Source: Betaproteobacteria bacterium | Lineage (GTDB): Bacteria; Pseudomonadota; Gammaproteobacteria; Burkholderiales; SG8-41 | Direction: 5' to 3' | Length of the DNA stretch: 46,563 nt | NCBI GenBank assembly: GCA_016868035.1 | Contig: VGID01000032.1 | Location: forward strand, 1 to 46,563 | In this document: one piece after another, positions 1 to 7,191 of the stretch | Numbering within the stretch: the first letter of the stretch is position 1 | Layout of the letters: the number at the start of each line of letters is the position of its first letter | Made by a program: the position numbers and the translations under genes | The notes under the pieces: generated by a model | What the model was told of the DNA's origin: nothing | Seen by the model: the letters and a program-made list of their open reading frames with translations, nothing else | The model's database searches: none

Positions 1-64
1 GGTGGATAAACCAGAAGCAGGTTCGCTCGTTAGCAATGACATGCCGGTAGTCGTAGAGCCCCAT
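1..64 (-). CDS. Start of a probable SAM-dependent methyltransferase (partial)
   Basis: A minus-strand gene begins with ATG at 64 and runs off the left edge. A strong GGAGG ribosome-binding site lies seven bases before the ATG. The 21 visible residues begin MGLYDYRHVIANERTCFWF. This pattern, a short acidic/aromatic start followed by an E..xWWF-like stretch, resembles the N-terminus of class I methyltransferases that sit in surface-polysaccharide loci. The translation start is well supported; the function rests only on this short resemblance and on the neighbouring methyltransferase and glycosyltransferase genes. Confidence 0.55.
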   Translation of the reverse strand, partial: MGLYDYRHVIANERTCFWFIH

Positions 65-386
65 GAGAAGACCTCCCAGGGCTCCACCGTAGCAGCGAGC
101 GTTTTACCCATTAAGTAGGACATTGCCCAAACTTATTGGATCAACGTAGGCCGGACCGTAAAACCCGTCATAAGCGTTTGTCTGCCAAGGGGGCATTGGC
201 GGCTTCCCTTGCTTACGCAGGAGTATTAATCGGGTCAGTAGGAAAGCCTCGCCAATTATTTTCTAAGTGTTGGGTATTACTCTAGGGATAGCACAAAGGA
301 CCACGAAGCTGCACAAGCAATTGTTTGAGCCGCAGCATATAGCCTTCGAGGATAAGGTATCCCTGTGACAACAAAATTATTTTCCT
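65..386. other. Gap without a recognised gene
   Basis: This 320-base stretch separates a leftward gene start (64) from a rightward methyltransferase (387), so it should hold two divergent promoters; none could be picked with confidence. A minus-strand open stretch at 104-268 encodes a plausible peptide containing PPWQTNAYDGFYGP, but it has no good start or ribosome-binding site and no family I recognise. It could be a decayed gene end. Base composition is clearly more AT-rich than the rest of the window. Confidence 0.4.
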
Positions 387-1454
387 TTGCGGCACCATGA
401 TCAGCGCGGGTGCGTTTTGGGAGACGTGTCTCGTCACATTCGGGCTTCGACAGGGCCTGCGTGCATTTGCTGCGGCCACTCCGTAGCGGAACTTTATCGT
501 GAATTGTCAGATCGTCTGTATGGATCCGCTGGATCCTGGCGAATGGTTCGCTGTATGGATTCTTCGTGCCACACCATTCGGCTCGATTTAGCGGCGGGTC
601 CAGGAGACATCTCGAAACCGTACGGTGAATACTTTACCCACGATGCACCGAAGGGCACGCCCCACGGAATACGTCGGATTTATCGTACTCTCAGGTACGG
701 TTTTATAGCGCATCAATTCGGCTACACACGCGTGGGCGAACGGCCTTCGCATCGAGTCTTGGGATGGATTTTGTCGTTACTTCCAGAGTGCCGCGCGTAT
801 TTCGAAGCGAGTGTAATGTGGCTCCGCGCCAAACCTGGCGGTCGGGTGCTAGATGTCGGATGTGGCCGGGGCGATCTAGTTGCGGAACTAACTGAGCTTG
901 GGTGGAAGGCACAAGGAATTGACACTGACCGGCAAGCATTAGCAATTGCCCGCGACAGGGGATTAGAAGTAATGGAAGGATGCCTCGACGCGCAGGATCT
1001 AGCCGCGAACACTTATGATGCAGTGGTGATGAGCCATGTCATTGAACACTTGGAGGACCCTCGACGAACCATCCAGGAATGTTGGAGAGTGCTAAAACCG
1101 GGCGGGACATTGGTATTGTTAACGCCGAATCCGGAGAGTCTCGGCCATAGACTCTTCCAGCGCGACTGGCTGCATCTCGATCCGCCACGCCATCTTCATC
1201 TGTTCCCGACGGGCGCTCTTTCAAAGATTGTACGGGAGGCTGGTTTTTCGAGGGTGCAAAGTTTTACTCATATTCGCGATGCTCGCATGACGCTCGGTGC
1301 AAGCATCCAGCTTCGAAGGAAAGGCAGCTATGTTTTCGGAAAGCTGCCGTTGCCTGTCAAGCTAGTTGGTTCCCTTTTGGCTAACTTGGAATGGCTCGCG
1401 GTGTTGTTCTCCTCACGCATGGGCGAGGAGTTGACGGTTATTGCAGAAAAGTGA
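387..1454 (+). CDS. Class I SAM-dependent methyltransferase with N-terminal zinc-ribbon-like segment
   Basis: The 355-residue protein has a Rossmann methyltransferase core. Motif I is VLDVGCGRGDL at residues 154-164, followed by an acidic residue at about 179-180 (GIDTD) that would bind the ribose of SAM. The post-motif segment VIEHLEDP (218-225) and LKPGG (236-240) are typical of Methyltransf_11/23-type enzymes. Cysteines at 26, 28, 29, 56 and 61 suggest a small zinc-binding N-terminal unit, as in methyltransferases that modify sugars or lipids. The substrate cannot be told; the adjacent glycosyltransferase suggests surface polysaccharide. The ATG at 387 is the first possible start after an upstream in-frame stop, and no clear ribosome-binding site precedes it. 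G+C is lower than in the genes to the right, which hints at horizontal transfer. Confidence 0.85.
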   Translation: MRHHDQRGCVLGDVSRHIRASTGPACICCGHSVAELYRELSDRLYGSAGSWRMVRCMDSSCHTIRLDLAAGPGDISKPYGEYFTHDAPKGTPHGIRRIYRTLRYGFIAHQFGYTRVGERPSHRVLGWILSLLPECRAYFEASVMWLRAKPGGRVLDVGCGRGDLVAELTELGWKAQGIDTDRQALAIARDRGLEVMEGCLDAQDLAANTYDAVVMSHVIEHLEDPRRTIQECWRVLKPGGTLVLLTPNPESLGHRLFQRDWLHLDPPRHLHLFPTGALSKIVREAGFSRVQSFTHIRDARMTLGASIQLRRKGSYVFGKLPLPVKLVGSLLANLEWLAVLFSSRMGEELTVIAEK

Positions 1455-1491
1455 TTACATCGAATACGATTGGTGGCTCGCGACGAAAAAT

Positions 1492-2472
1492 CTACCTTCG
1501 AGACACCCCAAACCGGAGTATTGATATCAGCAATCCAGATCCATGGATACGGGAAGCCTGGATCACGCGGCGTTTCTTCAATACTTCAGGAAGCCCCTTT
1601 ATCGCATCAAGTTTTGCCCGGAAGATCGTCTTCGCGGCTCCCGTCAATGCGAACCACACGATTGTTGCGAGACCTGCCGCAAGATGAATCGGCAGAAATA
1701 CCCATATCCAGGGCGATGGCATGTTTTTTATATACGTCCATGTCAGGTTTCGATGTCCGTGGTAGACGGAGAAATCGGAGTGCTTCCCGGTAATGGCGGC
1801 GCCTTTATGGGCAACTATTGCCTGTGGAACATATAGGCAACGGTGGCCAAGTAATCGCAGACGGAAACCAAGATCCACATCCTCGACATAGCAGAAATAA
1901 TTCTCGTCAAATCCACCAGCATCGAGAAATGCATCGCGGCGATAGAGAGCAGCTGCGGCACAAGGTGAAAAAATCTCCCGCTCAACCAGATAATTCCCGG
2001 CTGCCGGTGCACCATGGCCCTCTCGCCAAACGAGTCCGCTCACGTGGTACACGTCACCGACTCCGTCGAGGCGATCGGGGGCGTCCGCCATCAACATGCG
2101 GCTCCCGAAGAACGTGTATTCGGGGCGGTTCTTCGCGGCGGTGAGCAGTTCCTCGAGCCATGTAGACTCCGGGAATGCATCGGGGTTCAGTAGAGCAACC
2201 CACTCGCACCCGTCTGCGCGCTGGACCGCAAGGTTATTCGCGGCCGCAAATCCCGTATTCTGGTCCAGGCGAATCAGCGTAACATCAGGGAAATGGCTCG
2301 CGACCGCGTCACAAGATCCATCGCTGCTCGCATTGTCAACGACAAAGATCTGCTTGGGCTGTACAGTCTGCCGCGAAACCGCACTCAGACAGCGCACCAG
2401 TAACTCGCCGGCATTCCAGTTAACGATGATGACCGCCACGCTCACTCGGCTTGTAGCGGCGTTGTCGGGCAT
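1492..2472 (-). CDS. Family 2 glycosyltransferase (rhamnosyltransferase-like)
   Basis: The 326-residue protein has a GT-A fold: VIIVNWNAGE (15-23), VVDNASSDGS (44-53) for nucleotide-sugar binding, NPDAF (96-100) in the place of the DxD metal motif, and YVEDVDLGFR (195-204) carrying the catalytic base region. A hydrophobic stretch at about 253-277 probably anchors it to the inner membrane. This pattern fits the rhamnosyltransferase-like group that extends O-antigen or exopolysaccharide chains, which agrees with the rml genes 10 kb downstream. The start chosen is the ATG at 2472, just before the GT-A core; upstream in-frame sequence is low-complexity and not family-like. It is convergent with the methyltransferase at 387-1454. 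Confidence 0.85.
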   Translation of the reverse strand: MPDNAATSRVSVAVIIVNWNAGELLVRCLSAVSRQTVQPKQIFVVDNASSDGSCDAVASHFPDVTLIRLDQNTGFAAANNLAVQRADGCEWVALLNPDAFPESTWLEELLTAAKNRPEYTFFGSRMLMADAPDRLDGVGDVYHVSGLVWREGHGAPAAGNYLVEREIFSPCAAAALYRRDAFLDAGGFDENYFCYVEDVDLGFRLRLLGHRCLYVPQAIVAHKGAAITGKHSDFSVYHGHRNLTWTYIKNMPSPWIWVFLPIHLAAGLATIVWFALTGAAKTIFRAKLDAIKGLPEVLKKRRVIQASRIHGSGLLISILRFGVSRR

Positions 2473-2542
2473 AACGTTCTGGGGATTGGCGTGGCTGTGG
2501 GACGGTCTTGCTAGACTATCAAACCGGCAACTTATTTGCGGC

Positions 2543-2815
2543 TTATTTGCGGCAAATCGTCGCTGTGGGCGGCGAGTACCAAACACGGGCATCTACTCGC
2601 TGTAAGCGCATGGTCACGTCGTAGCACCGCCGCGCCCAGCCCGAAAGATCCGCTTCGACCGCCCACCCCGAGGCGGCCACCGCTGGGATCTCGAACACTT
2701 CGGCAACGTCCTTGCGCATGAATCCGTAACGGGTCCCGGGCAGAGCTTTGTCGTCCAGCATTACGGTGACGCCCTCGACAAGGGTTTCGCTTCGCAGGTC
2801 AAACGCCCAGCCCGC
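2543..2815 (-). pseudogene. Free-standing copy 1 of the beta-sandwich (Ig-like) module
   Basis: This open stretch encodes about 90 residues starting AGWAFD and including YGFMRKDVAEVFEIP and SGWAVEADLSGWARRCYDV. It is clearly homologous to the last 94 residues of the phosphatase at 10589-11554 and to two more loose copies (5912-6183, 9554-9790), all on the same strand. Alternating hydrophobic residues and the GWAFD...LDG...R.DV pattern suggest a small beta-sandwich or carbohydrate-binding-like fold; that is an inference. It has no start of its own: its 5' end is joined out of frame to a galE fragment. It ends with its own stop at the same relative place as copies 3 and 4, 70 bases before the glycosyltransferase start. 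Confidence 0.75.
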
Positions 2816-2960
2816 CCTCGACGAACTCACCCCCCGTCACCGCATCCCGATGGCCGCAGGATAAATCATCGAGCGTGACGACGTCGTGCCCGGCGCCCGG
2901 CAGCCGCTTCACCATGTGGGAGCCGATATATCCCGCTCCGCCGGCAACCAGAATTCGCAT
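2799..2960 (-). pseudogene. galE: 5' fragment of UDP-glucose 4-epimerase (galE)
   Basis: Reading the minus strand from ATG 2960 gives [20 protein letters not shown] and then [20 protein letters not shown], the start of a GalE-type SDR enzyme with the NAD-binding GGAGYIGSH motif at residues 7-15. The frame ends at a TGA after 53 codons; intact GalE has about 330. A good GGAGG site eight bases upstream of the ATG shows this was a real gene start. After about residue 47 the DNA passes into the Ig-like module in another frame, so the remaining five sixths of galE was replaced. The product should be inactive. Confidence 0.8.
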
Positions 2961-3023
2961 CAACATGTCCTCCGTTCATCCGCCCGCCTTCGGCGCAGGC
3001 CGGCAATCCTTTGCCGGCATCGA

Positions 3024-4202
3024 TCACGACGCCGCAAAATTCCCAGGTCGCCCGACTTCCGCCCAAGGCATCACTTCAACCCCCAGTCGGCTCTGGCCCT
3101 TGTCACCGCCATAAACGAGCCAAGCCTTGCCGGAAACCCGGCCCGCCAATCTCTTCCAGTGTTCCAGGTTCCGGAAAAAATCCACGGCGACTGTCTGCCC
3201 GGCCTTAATCTCCACCGGAATCAGACGATTTCCTTCCTCGATCAGGACATCCACTTCATGGCCCGAGCGGTCACGCCAGAAATAGAGGTCCGACTCCAGC
3301 CCTTTGTTAAAACGGTTCTTTAACAGCTCTCCAAGGACCCAGGTTTCGAACAGCGCGCCCCGTTGCGGATGACTGTCCAGTTGGCCGGGCGTCTGGATCC
3401 CAAGCAACCAACACGCCAAGCCCGTGTCGAGAAAGTACAACTTGGGGGTCTTCACCAGGCGTTTTCGGAAGTTTCTGTGATGCGGCTGCAGCAGGTGCAG
3501 GATATAGCTTGCTTCCAGAACAGACAGCCAGGCCTTCGCAGTGTTATGCGTCACCCCGCAATCGCTGGCCAGCTCGGACAGATTGGTGAGCTGCCCGGTG
3601 CGACCGGCGCACATCCGCACGAAGCGCTGGAAAGCATTCAGGTCCCGCACGTTGATGATTTGCCGCACGTCTCGTTCGATATAGGTGCGCACGTAATTGC
3701 CGTACCAGACCCCGATTTGCGTGCGCCCGTCGTAGATCGGCGGATACAGCCCCCGAAGCAGCAAGTCGCTCAGCGTCTTGGGAGCCCTCTTTACCGCCTG
3801 AAGCTCTCCCAAGGCAAACGGCAGCAGAGGAACCAACGCCACCCTCCCGGCCAGGGACTGCGAGATTCCGGACAGCAGATTGAACTGCTGCGAGCCGGTC
3901 AGGACAAACAGCCCTTTTCGCCTGATCTGGTCCATGCGCGTCTGCAGGTAGGAAAACAGGGATGGACAGTGTTGGACTTCATCCAGGATCGCCCCATCTG
4001 GATAACGGCTCAGGAAGCCACCGGGGTCATCGCTGGCGAATCGCCGTTCGTCCAAGTCCTCGAGCGACACGTAGGGCTTGTCCGGAAACGCTTTCCTCAC
4101 CAGTGTCGTCTTTCCCGACTGGCGTGGCCCGGTAACCGCAACAGCCGGATATTCCCCCGCCAACCGCAGCAACGCGGCTTCAGCCTGTCTCGGAATCAGC
4201 AT
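3024..4202 (-). CDS. AAA+ ATPase with C-terminal DUF4143 domain
   Basis: The 392-residue protein has a Walker A motif GPRQSGKT at residues 25-32, Walker B AILDEVQ at 72-78, and a sensor-like FVLTGSQQ near 105. The C-terminal half carries the DUF4143 pattern: a winged-helix segment (LSELASDCGVTHNTAKAWL), then EVDVLIEEGNRLIPVEIKAG with the D...ExK spacing of a nuclease-like fold. Proteins of this family are common in accessory regions; their role is poorly defined, with links to TA-like or defence functions proposed. The start ATG at 4202 lies only nine bases after a good promoter (4212-4240), so the transcript may be leaderless. A second, divergent member is at 7192-8352 and a third is reduced to a relic at 8894-9151. 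Confidence 0.85.
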   Translation of the reverse strand: MLIPRQAEAALLRLAGEYPAVAVTGPRQSGKTTLVRKAFPDKPYVSLEDLDERRFASDDPGGFLSRYPDGAILDEVQHCPSLFSYLQTRMDQIRRKGLFVLTGSQQFNLLSGISQSLAGRVALVPLLPFALGELQAVKRAPKTLSDLLLRGLYPPIYDGRTQIGVWYGNYVRTYIERDVRQIINVRDLNAFQRFVRMCAGRTGQLTNLSELASDCGVTHNTAKAWLSVLEASYILHLLQPHHRNFRKRLVKTPKLYFLDTGLACWLLGIQTPGQLDSHPQRGALFETWVLGELLKNRFNKGLESDLYFWRDRSGHEVDVLIEEGNRLIPVEIKAGQTVAVDFFRNLEHWKRLAGRVSGKAWLVYGGDKGQSRLGVEVMPWAEVGRPGNFAAS

Positions 4203-4211
4203 GGCCGGGAC

Positions 4212-4240
4212 AGGCTAGCGCGATGTAGGCTGATTGTCAA
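4212..4240 (-). promoter_or_regulatory. Sigma-70 promoter of the DUF4143 ATPase
   Basis: On the minus strand a perfect TTGACA (-35, 4235-4240) is followed after exactly 17 bases by TAGCCT (-10, 4212-4217). The ATG of the ATPase follows nine bases later, which predicts a leaderless or nearly leaderless mRNA. The box quality and spacing are seen directly; activity is inferred. Confidence 0.55.
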
Positions 4241-4246
4241 TTCTTT

Positions 4247-4498
4247 TTACAATCCACGCGTCACGGCGCTGCGGTCGCGCCCCAGCCGCGACGCGAGCGA
4301 GCCGATCGATCCGGGATGCGCCTTCACCGCCCGCAGGAGCTCCAGCTTTGCCGGGCTCAGGACCCGCATCCTATCCACGGGGTCCTCGAAGGTGATCAGG
4401 CGCGATACCGCCAGGCGCTGACCCAGACGGGCGCGCTTCGCGTACTTCCGACCCCGTTCGAAGAACTCGCGCGCCGTTCCTACTCGTACCGTTGTCCG
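4247..4498 (-). pseudogene. Remnant of a winged-helix antitoxin/transcriptional regulator
   Basis: The minus strand reads TVRVGTAREFFERGRKYAKR, then RLITFEDPVDRMRVLSPAKL and LASRLGRDRSAVTR before ending GL-stop. This is the pattern of MarR-like helix-turn-helix antitoxins of the HVO_A0114 type (a FEDP segment, LSPAKLELL, then a recognition helix RDRSAVTR). The frame has no start codon: a TAA stands directly before the first family residues, and the last part, normally DVxxLExxGLV, is missing. It is therefore broken at both ends. Its 3' end abuts the promoter of the DUF4143 ATPase. Confidence 0.65.
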
Positions 4499-4509
4499 TT
4501 ACCGCAGAG

Positions 4510-4605
4510 ATGAGGTGACGACTGACGAGGTGACGGCCGGAGAGTGAACGGTCGGGGGTGAACGGTGAGAACCCGTGAGCCGTGAGCGGTGAGCCGCTCG
4601 CAAGT
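4510..4605 (+). repeat. Heptanucleotide repeat tract (single purine arm)
   Basis: Tandem degenerate units with a 7-base period, such as GTGACGA, GTGAACG, GTGAGCC and GTGAGCG, occupy the gap between the regulator remnant and the mazF remnant. Only the purine-rich orientation is present on the plus strand, so no long fold-back forms. It contains the GAACCCGTGAG junction seen in several other tracts. Confidence 0.75.
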
Positions 4606-4622
4606 GGACAGTGTGCCGCGCT

Positions 4623-4826
4623 TCAGCGAAGCAGCGCCCGGATCCTGGCCAGAACGTCTGCAACCACCGCGTCCGATGTCCGGCCTTTGCGTTGCGCGCG
4701 CCGCGCCTTCCAGTCCACGCTCCTGACCCGGTCAGCAAGAACCACACCCGACTGCCCGCCGGGGGCATCCACCGGAACCTCAAAGGGGTACCCCTTGAGC
4801 TGTGTAGTCATGGGGCAGCACAGCAT
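4623..4826 (-). pseudogene. 3' fragment of mazF-type endoribonuclease toxin
   Basis: The 67 codons begin MLCCPMTTQLKGYPFEV and continue SGVVLADRVRSVDWKARRAQ, the C-terminal half of a PemK/MazF toxin. The family N-terminus, with the first beta strands and the GxE/RP substrate-binding motifs, is absent, so the protein should lack activity. The ATG overlaps the TGA of the upstream chimeric gene (TGATG), where a complete mazF would normally start. A deletion from the mazF start codon to the internal GLMLCCPM segment explains this arrangement. Confidence 0.75.
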
Positions 4827-5053
4827 CAGAAGGCCTCACGGCCCTCGGGCGCACCGAATTCCACTTCGCCGTGAAGGTTCGCGCGGCGAATACCGGCCAC
4901 CAGCTCGTCGAGCGAGTATTCTCGCTTTGCGGGACGGCGCAGCCGGATGTGTCGATTCAAGCCGAGGGCTTCCGTATGGGCCGAGCCAGGAAAAAGGTCG
5001 TGTAACTCTTCGACGAGAACCGGGGAGAGGTTCTGATCAAACAGGAGCTTCAA
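4826..5053 (-). CDS. Chimeric ORF: DUF5615 PIN-like N-terminus joined to MazE antitoxin C-terminus
   Basis: The first 30 or so residues (MKLLFDQNLSPVLVEELHDL and FPGSAHTEALGL) are the start of a DUF5615 PIN-like toxin, with the conserved FDxNLS motif containing the first acidic residue. From about residue 38 the sequence becomes KREYSLDELVAGI...NLHGEVEFGAPEGREAF, the toxin-binding C-terminus of MazE. The two pieces are in frame, giving a 75-residue hybrid lacking the DUF5615 active site and the MazE DNA-binding domain. Its ATG overlaps the stop of the DUF433 gene (ATGA), so it may still be translated by coupling. The hybrid might mimic an antitoxin, or may simply be a deletion scar. Confidence 0.75.
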   Translation of the reverse strand: MKLLFDQNLSPVLVEELHDLFPGSAHTEALGLNRHIRLRRPAKREYSLDELVAGIRRANLHGEVEFGAPEGREAF

Positions 5054-5286
5054 GAACCGACGGCGACTTGGCTACGTTCCCGGTCGGCAGCGTAACTCAG
5101 GCACGCCCGTATATCCTCCCGCGTGAGGTACGGGAAGTCGCGCAGAACATCTTCAACGCTCATTCCGGACGCCAGATACTCCAGCACGTCATAAACCGTG
5201 ATCCGCATGCCCCGAATGCACGGTTTGCCCGAACGCTTGCCCGGCTCGACGGTAATGATGTCGCGGTAATTGACGGTTTTGGTCAT
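5050..5286 (-). CDS. DUF433 antitoxin-like protein
   Basis: The 78-residue protein starts MTKTVNYRDIITVEPGKRSG and contains GKPCIRGMRITVYDVLEYLA and VEDVLRDFPYLTREDIRACL, the hallmark of DUF433 proteins (HTH fold), known as upstream partners of DUF5615 PIN-like toxins. The ATG at 5286 is chosen because family similarity begins there. The stop overlaps the next start by four bases (ATGA). The true toxin partner is reduced to its first 30 residues, so this antitoxin is orphaned. It probably represses its own promoter, but no clear operator was found. Confidence 0.85.
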   Translation of the reverse strand: MTKTVNYRDIITVEPGKRSGKPCIRGMRITVYDVLEYLASGMSVEDVLRDFPYLTREDIRACLSYAADRERSQVAVGS

Positions 5287-5354
5287 TGCGCATCCATTAT
5301 ATTCGTCAATTGGAGGCCGCGCCACGCTTCGAACACGTGGCGCTTGCCGGCGTG

Positions 5355-5867
5355 TTACGAAAAGATCTCAGCTTGCTTGAGCGGCAATCCGGCTCGGTCC
5401 TTGGGGGAGAGGGTTGGCTCGCCTTGGAGCGGCCAGGCGATGGCAAGGTCGCGGTCGTTCCAGGCGATGCAGCGCTCGTGCTCGGGCGCGTAGTAGTCGG
5501 TGGTCTTGTAGACGAAGTCCGCTGAATCCGAGAGCACGAGAAAGCCGTGGGCAAATCCCTCGGGGATCCAGAGCATTCGCTTGTTCTCCGCAGATAGCAT
5601 TGTCCCCGTCCACTTGCCGAACGTAGGAGAACTCCTGCGAAGGTCCACAGCCACGTCGAATACTTCCCCGGAGACCACGCGCACCAGCCTGGCTTGCGTC
5701 TGCGCGATCTGGTAATGCAGTCCGCGAAGCACGTTTCTTCCCGAGCGCGAGTGGTTGTCCTGAACGAAATGTGGATTGCGCGCGGTGTTTTCCGTGAAGA
5801 CGCGATGGTTAAAACTCTCGAAGAAGAAACCACGCAGGAGCTTGTCGCGCTCAAGTCCGACAAGCTC
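5355..5867 (-). pseudogene. rmlC: 5'-truncated dTDP-4-dehydrorhamnose 3,5-epimerase (rmlC-like)
   Basis: The open frame encodes FFESFNHRVFTENTARNPHF, VQDNHSRSGRNVLRGLHYQ, then the complete RmlC cupin to KDRAGLPLKQAEIFS. The family catalytic His/Asp segments (LRGLHYQ, VFDVAVDLR, GFAHGF, YKTTDYY) are present. The first 20 or so residues (usually MKVIPT...FGDERG) are replaced by sequence from a 12-bp inverted repeat, and no ATG, GTG or TTG lies in frame before codon NVLRG (5732). It is diverged from the intact rmlC at 14528-15073, so it is not a recent duplicate. A short product starting at GTG 5732 is possible but would miss part of the fold. Confidence 0.75.
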
Positions 5868-5869
5868 CT
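5836..5869. repeat. Perfect 12-bp inverted repeat at the rmlC-relic junction
   Basis: AGGAGCTTGTCG (5836-5847) is followed after a 10-base loop by CGACAAGCTCCT (5858-5869). The hairpin stands exactly where the truncated rmlC loses its 5' end and the Ig-like copy 2 reading frame stops. No T-run follows on either strand, so it does not look like a terminator. Palindrome-associated deletion is a possible origin. Confidence 0.7.
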
Positions 5870-5911
5870 AGCATGACCGATATCTCAGCTTTCTCAAAGT
5901 AGAGTAGAGAC

Positions 5912-6183
5912 GTGAGACAGATGTTGCCGACCGGTCGTGACTGCCAGTGGCGGGCATCCGTTCGGATTAGGCTTAGAGTCATTTCGTAGCACCGCCGCGC
6001 CCAGCCCGAAAGATCCGCTTCGACCGCCCACCCCGAAGCCACCGCGGCCGGAATCCCGAACACCTCAGCAACGTCCTTGCGCATGAGCCCGTAACGGGTC
6101 TGCGGCAGGGGTTTGCCGTCGAGCAGCACGGTGACGTCCTTGAGAAGGCTTTCGTTGCGCTGGTCGAACGCCCAGACTGCCGT
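5912..6183 (-). pseudogene. Free-standing copy 2 of the beta-sandwich (Ig-like) module
   Basis: The minus strand encodes VWAFDQRNESLLKDVTVLLD, GKPLPQTRYGLMRKDVAEVF and SGWAVEADLSGWARRCYEMT, close to the C-terminal domain of the phosphatase at 10589-11554. Upstream the frame runs directly into heptanucleotide repeat sequence, with no gene start. At its 3' end the usual stop after NICL is missing and the frame continues to a stop at 5851, inside the inverted repeat. It is a displaced 3' module rather than a gene. Confidence 0.75.
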
Positions 6184-6186
6184 GGA

Positions 6187-6300
6187 ATCGTGAAACGGGA
6201 AATGGGAAATGGGGAATGGGGAATAGTGGGCAGTGGGCAGTGAGCGGAGAGACCCGGTGAATCGTGAAACGTGAATCGGAAATCGGCAAGAACTCGTAAA
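6187..6300 (+). repeat. Heptanucleotide repeat tract with shared core block
   Basis: Units GGGAAAT/GGGGAAT, GTGGGCA, GTGAGCG and GTGAATC follow each other with 7-base spacing. The block GTGAGCGGAGAGACCCGGTG at about 6239-6258 is nearly identical to blocks in the tracts at 11555-11770 and 12590-12775. It directly abuts the 5' end of Ig-like copy 2. Confidence 0.75.
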
Positions 6301-6443
6301 TGGTGAACCGTATAAACGCCCTTATCGCCCGATACTGTTGTGTGAGCCAGATTTGACATTTGCGATCGAACGGCGTGCAAGGCTTCCTACTAGGGCTCGG
6401 ATGGCGTAAGCTTTCTCGGGAACGTGATTCTGATCGCCACACC

Positions 6444-6752
6444 ATGCTGAAGGAAATCGAGCAGCGCAAGAGCGAAATTCAGGCGCTTTGCCGCCGGTTC
6501 CGCGTCAGACGCCTGGACTTGTTCGGGTCCGCTGCCGCGGGCGCCGACGGGCCGCGCGCGAACGACCTGGATTTCCTGGTCGACCTCGGTGATCTTTCCC
6601 CCAAGGAATATGCGGAGGCGTACTTCGCTCTGCGGGAGGCGCTCGAGCAGCTTTTCGCGCGGCCGGTGGATCTGGTTACGGCTCCCAGCGTCCGCAACCC
6701 TTTCTTCAAGCAGCGCCTGGAGCAGACGAGATCCATGCTCTATGCCGCTTGA
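6444..6752 (+). CDS. MntA-type nucleotidyltransferase antitoxin
   Basis: The 102-residue minimal nucleotidyltransferase carries LFGSAAAG (26-33) and DLDFLVDL (41-48), matching the GS...DxD catalytic motif of the MNT family. In MntA/HepT modules this enzyme AMPylates and inactivates the HEPN RNase toxin encoded next to it. The next gene starts 11 bases before the end of this one, in another frame, which is the usual layout. The start ATG 6444 is chosen because family similarity begins there; no strong ribosome-binding site precedes it. It appears intact although its toxin is frameshifted. Confidence 0.85.
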   Translation: MLKEIEQRKSEIQALCRRFRVRRLDLFGSAAAGADGPRANDLDFLVDLGDLSPKEYAEAYFALREALEQLFARPVDLVTAPSVRNPFFKQRLEQTRSMLYAA

Positions 6753-7088
6753 AGCGCGCAAATACCTGTTCGACATCCAGCAGGCCATAGATCTGATTGA
6801 CGGGTTCTGCGCCGGCAAGAGCTTCGCGGACTACCAAGAGACCCGATGCTGCGGTCCGCTGTCGAGCGGCAATTCGAAATCGTCGGGGAAGCAATCTCAC
6901 GGCTGGCGCAGCTGAACCCGTCGCTCGCGGAGAAGCTCACCGAATACCGCAGGATCATCGCCTTCCGGAACATCCTGATCCATGCTTACGCGACGATTGA
7001 CGACCGGATAGTGTGGGGCTTAGTCGAAGGCAAGCTTCCTCAGCTGCGACGGGAGGTAAAGGCTCTGCTGTCCGCGCGCAAAGACTGA
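6742..7088 (+). pseudogene. HepT-type HEPN toxin, broken by a one-base deletion
   Basis: The start MPLEARKYLFDIQQAIDLID continues to FADYQE in one frame. From 6846 the rest reads MLRSAVERQFEIVGEAISRL ... RNILIHAYATIDDRIVWGL in another. Restoring one G in the GAGACCCGATG run near 6840 would give DYQEDPMLRSAV, the normal family sequence. The HEPN active-site motif RxxxxH (RNILIH) lies in the second part. The gene is therefore a single-base frameshift of a complete DUF86/HepT toxin, either a real inactivation or a sequencing error. An internal ATG at 6846 could give an N-terminally short product with the motif. Confidence 0.8.
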
Positions 7089-7094
7089 CGTACA

Positions 7095-7180
7095 GTGGCC
7101 ATTGGCGAATCAGAAATCGGGAACGGGAAATGGAGAATGGGTGGAAACCCGTGAATCGGGAATGGGCAATCATTCACTGC
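7095..7180 (+). repeat. Heptanucleotide repeat tract
   Basis: GTGGCCATTGGCGAATC, GGGAACG, GGAAATG and GTGAATC-type units fill the gap between hepT and the second DUF4143 ATPase (convergent genes). It includes the GGAAACCCGTGAATCGGG junction seen in related form in other tracts. A weak complementary stretch (ATTCACTG) closes the right end. Confidence 0.65.
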
Positions 7181-7191
7181 GAGGCCGTGTT

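Noticed and set aside
5979-6469. Minus-strand frames rich in PFSISRFT-type residues
   Set aside because: They are translations of the stop-free strand of the heptad repeat and carry no conserved sequence.
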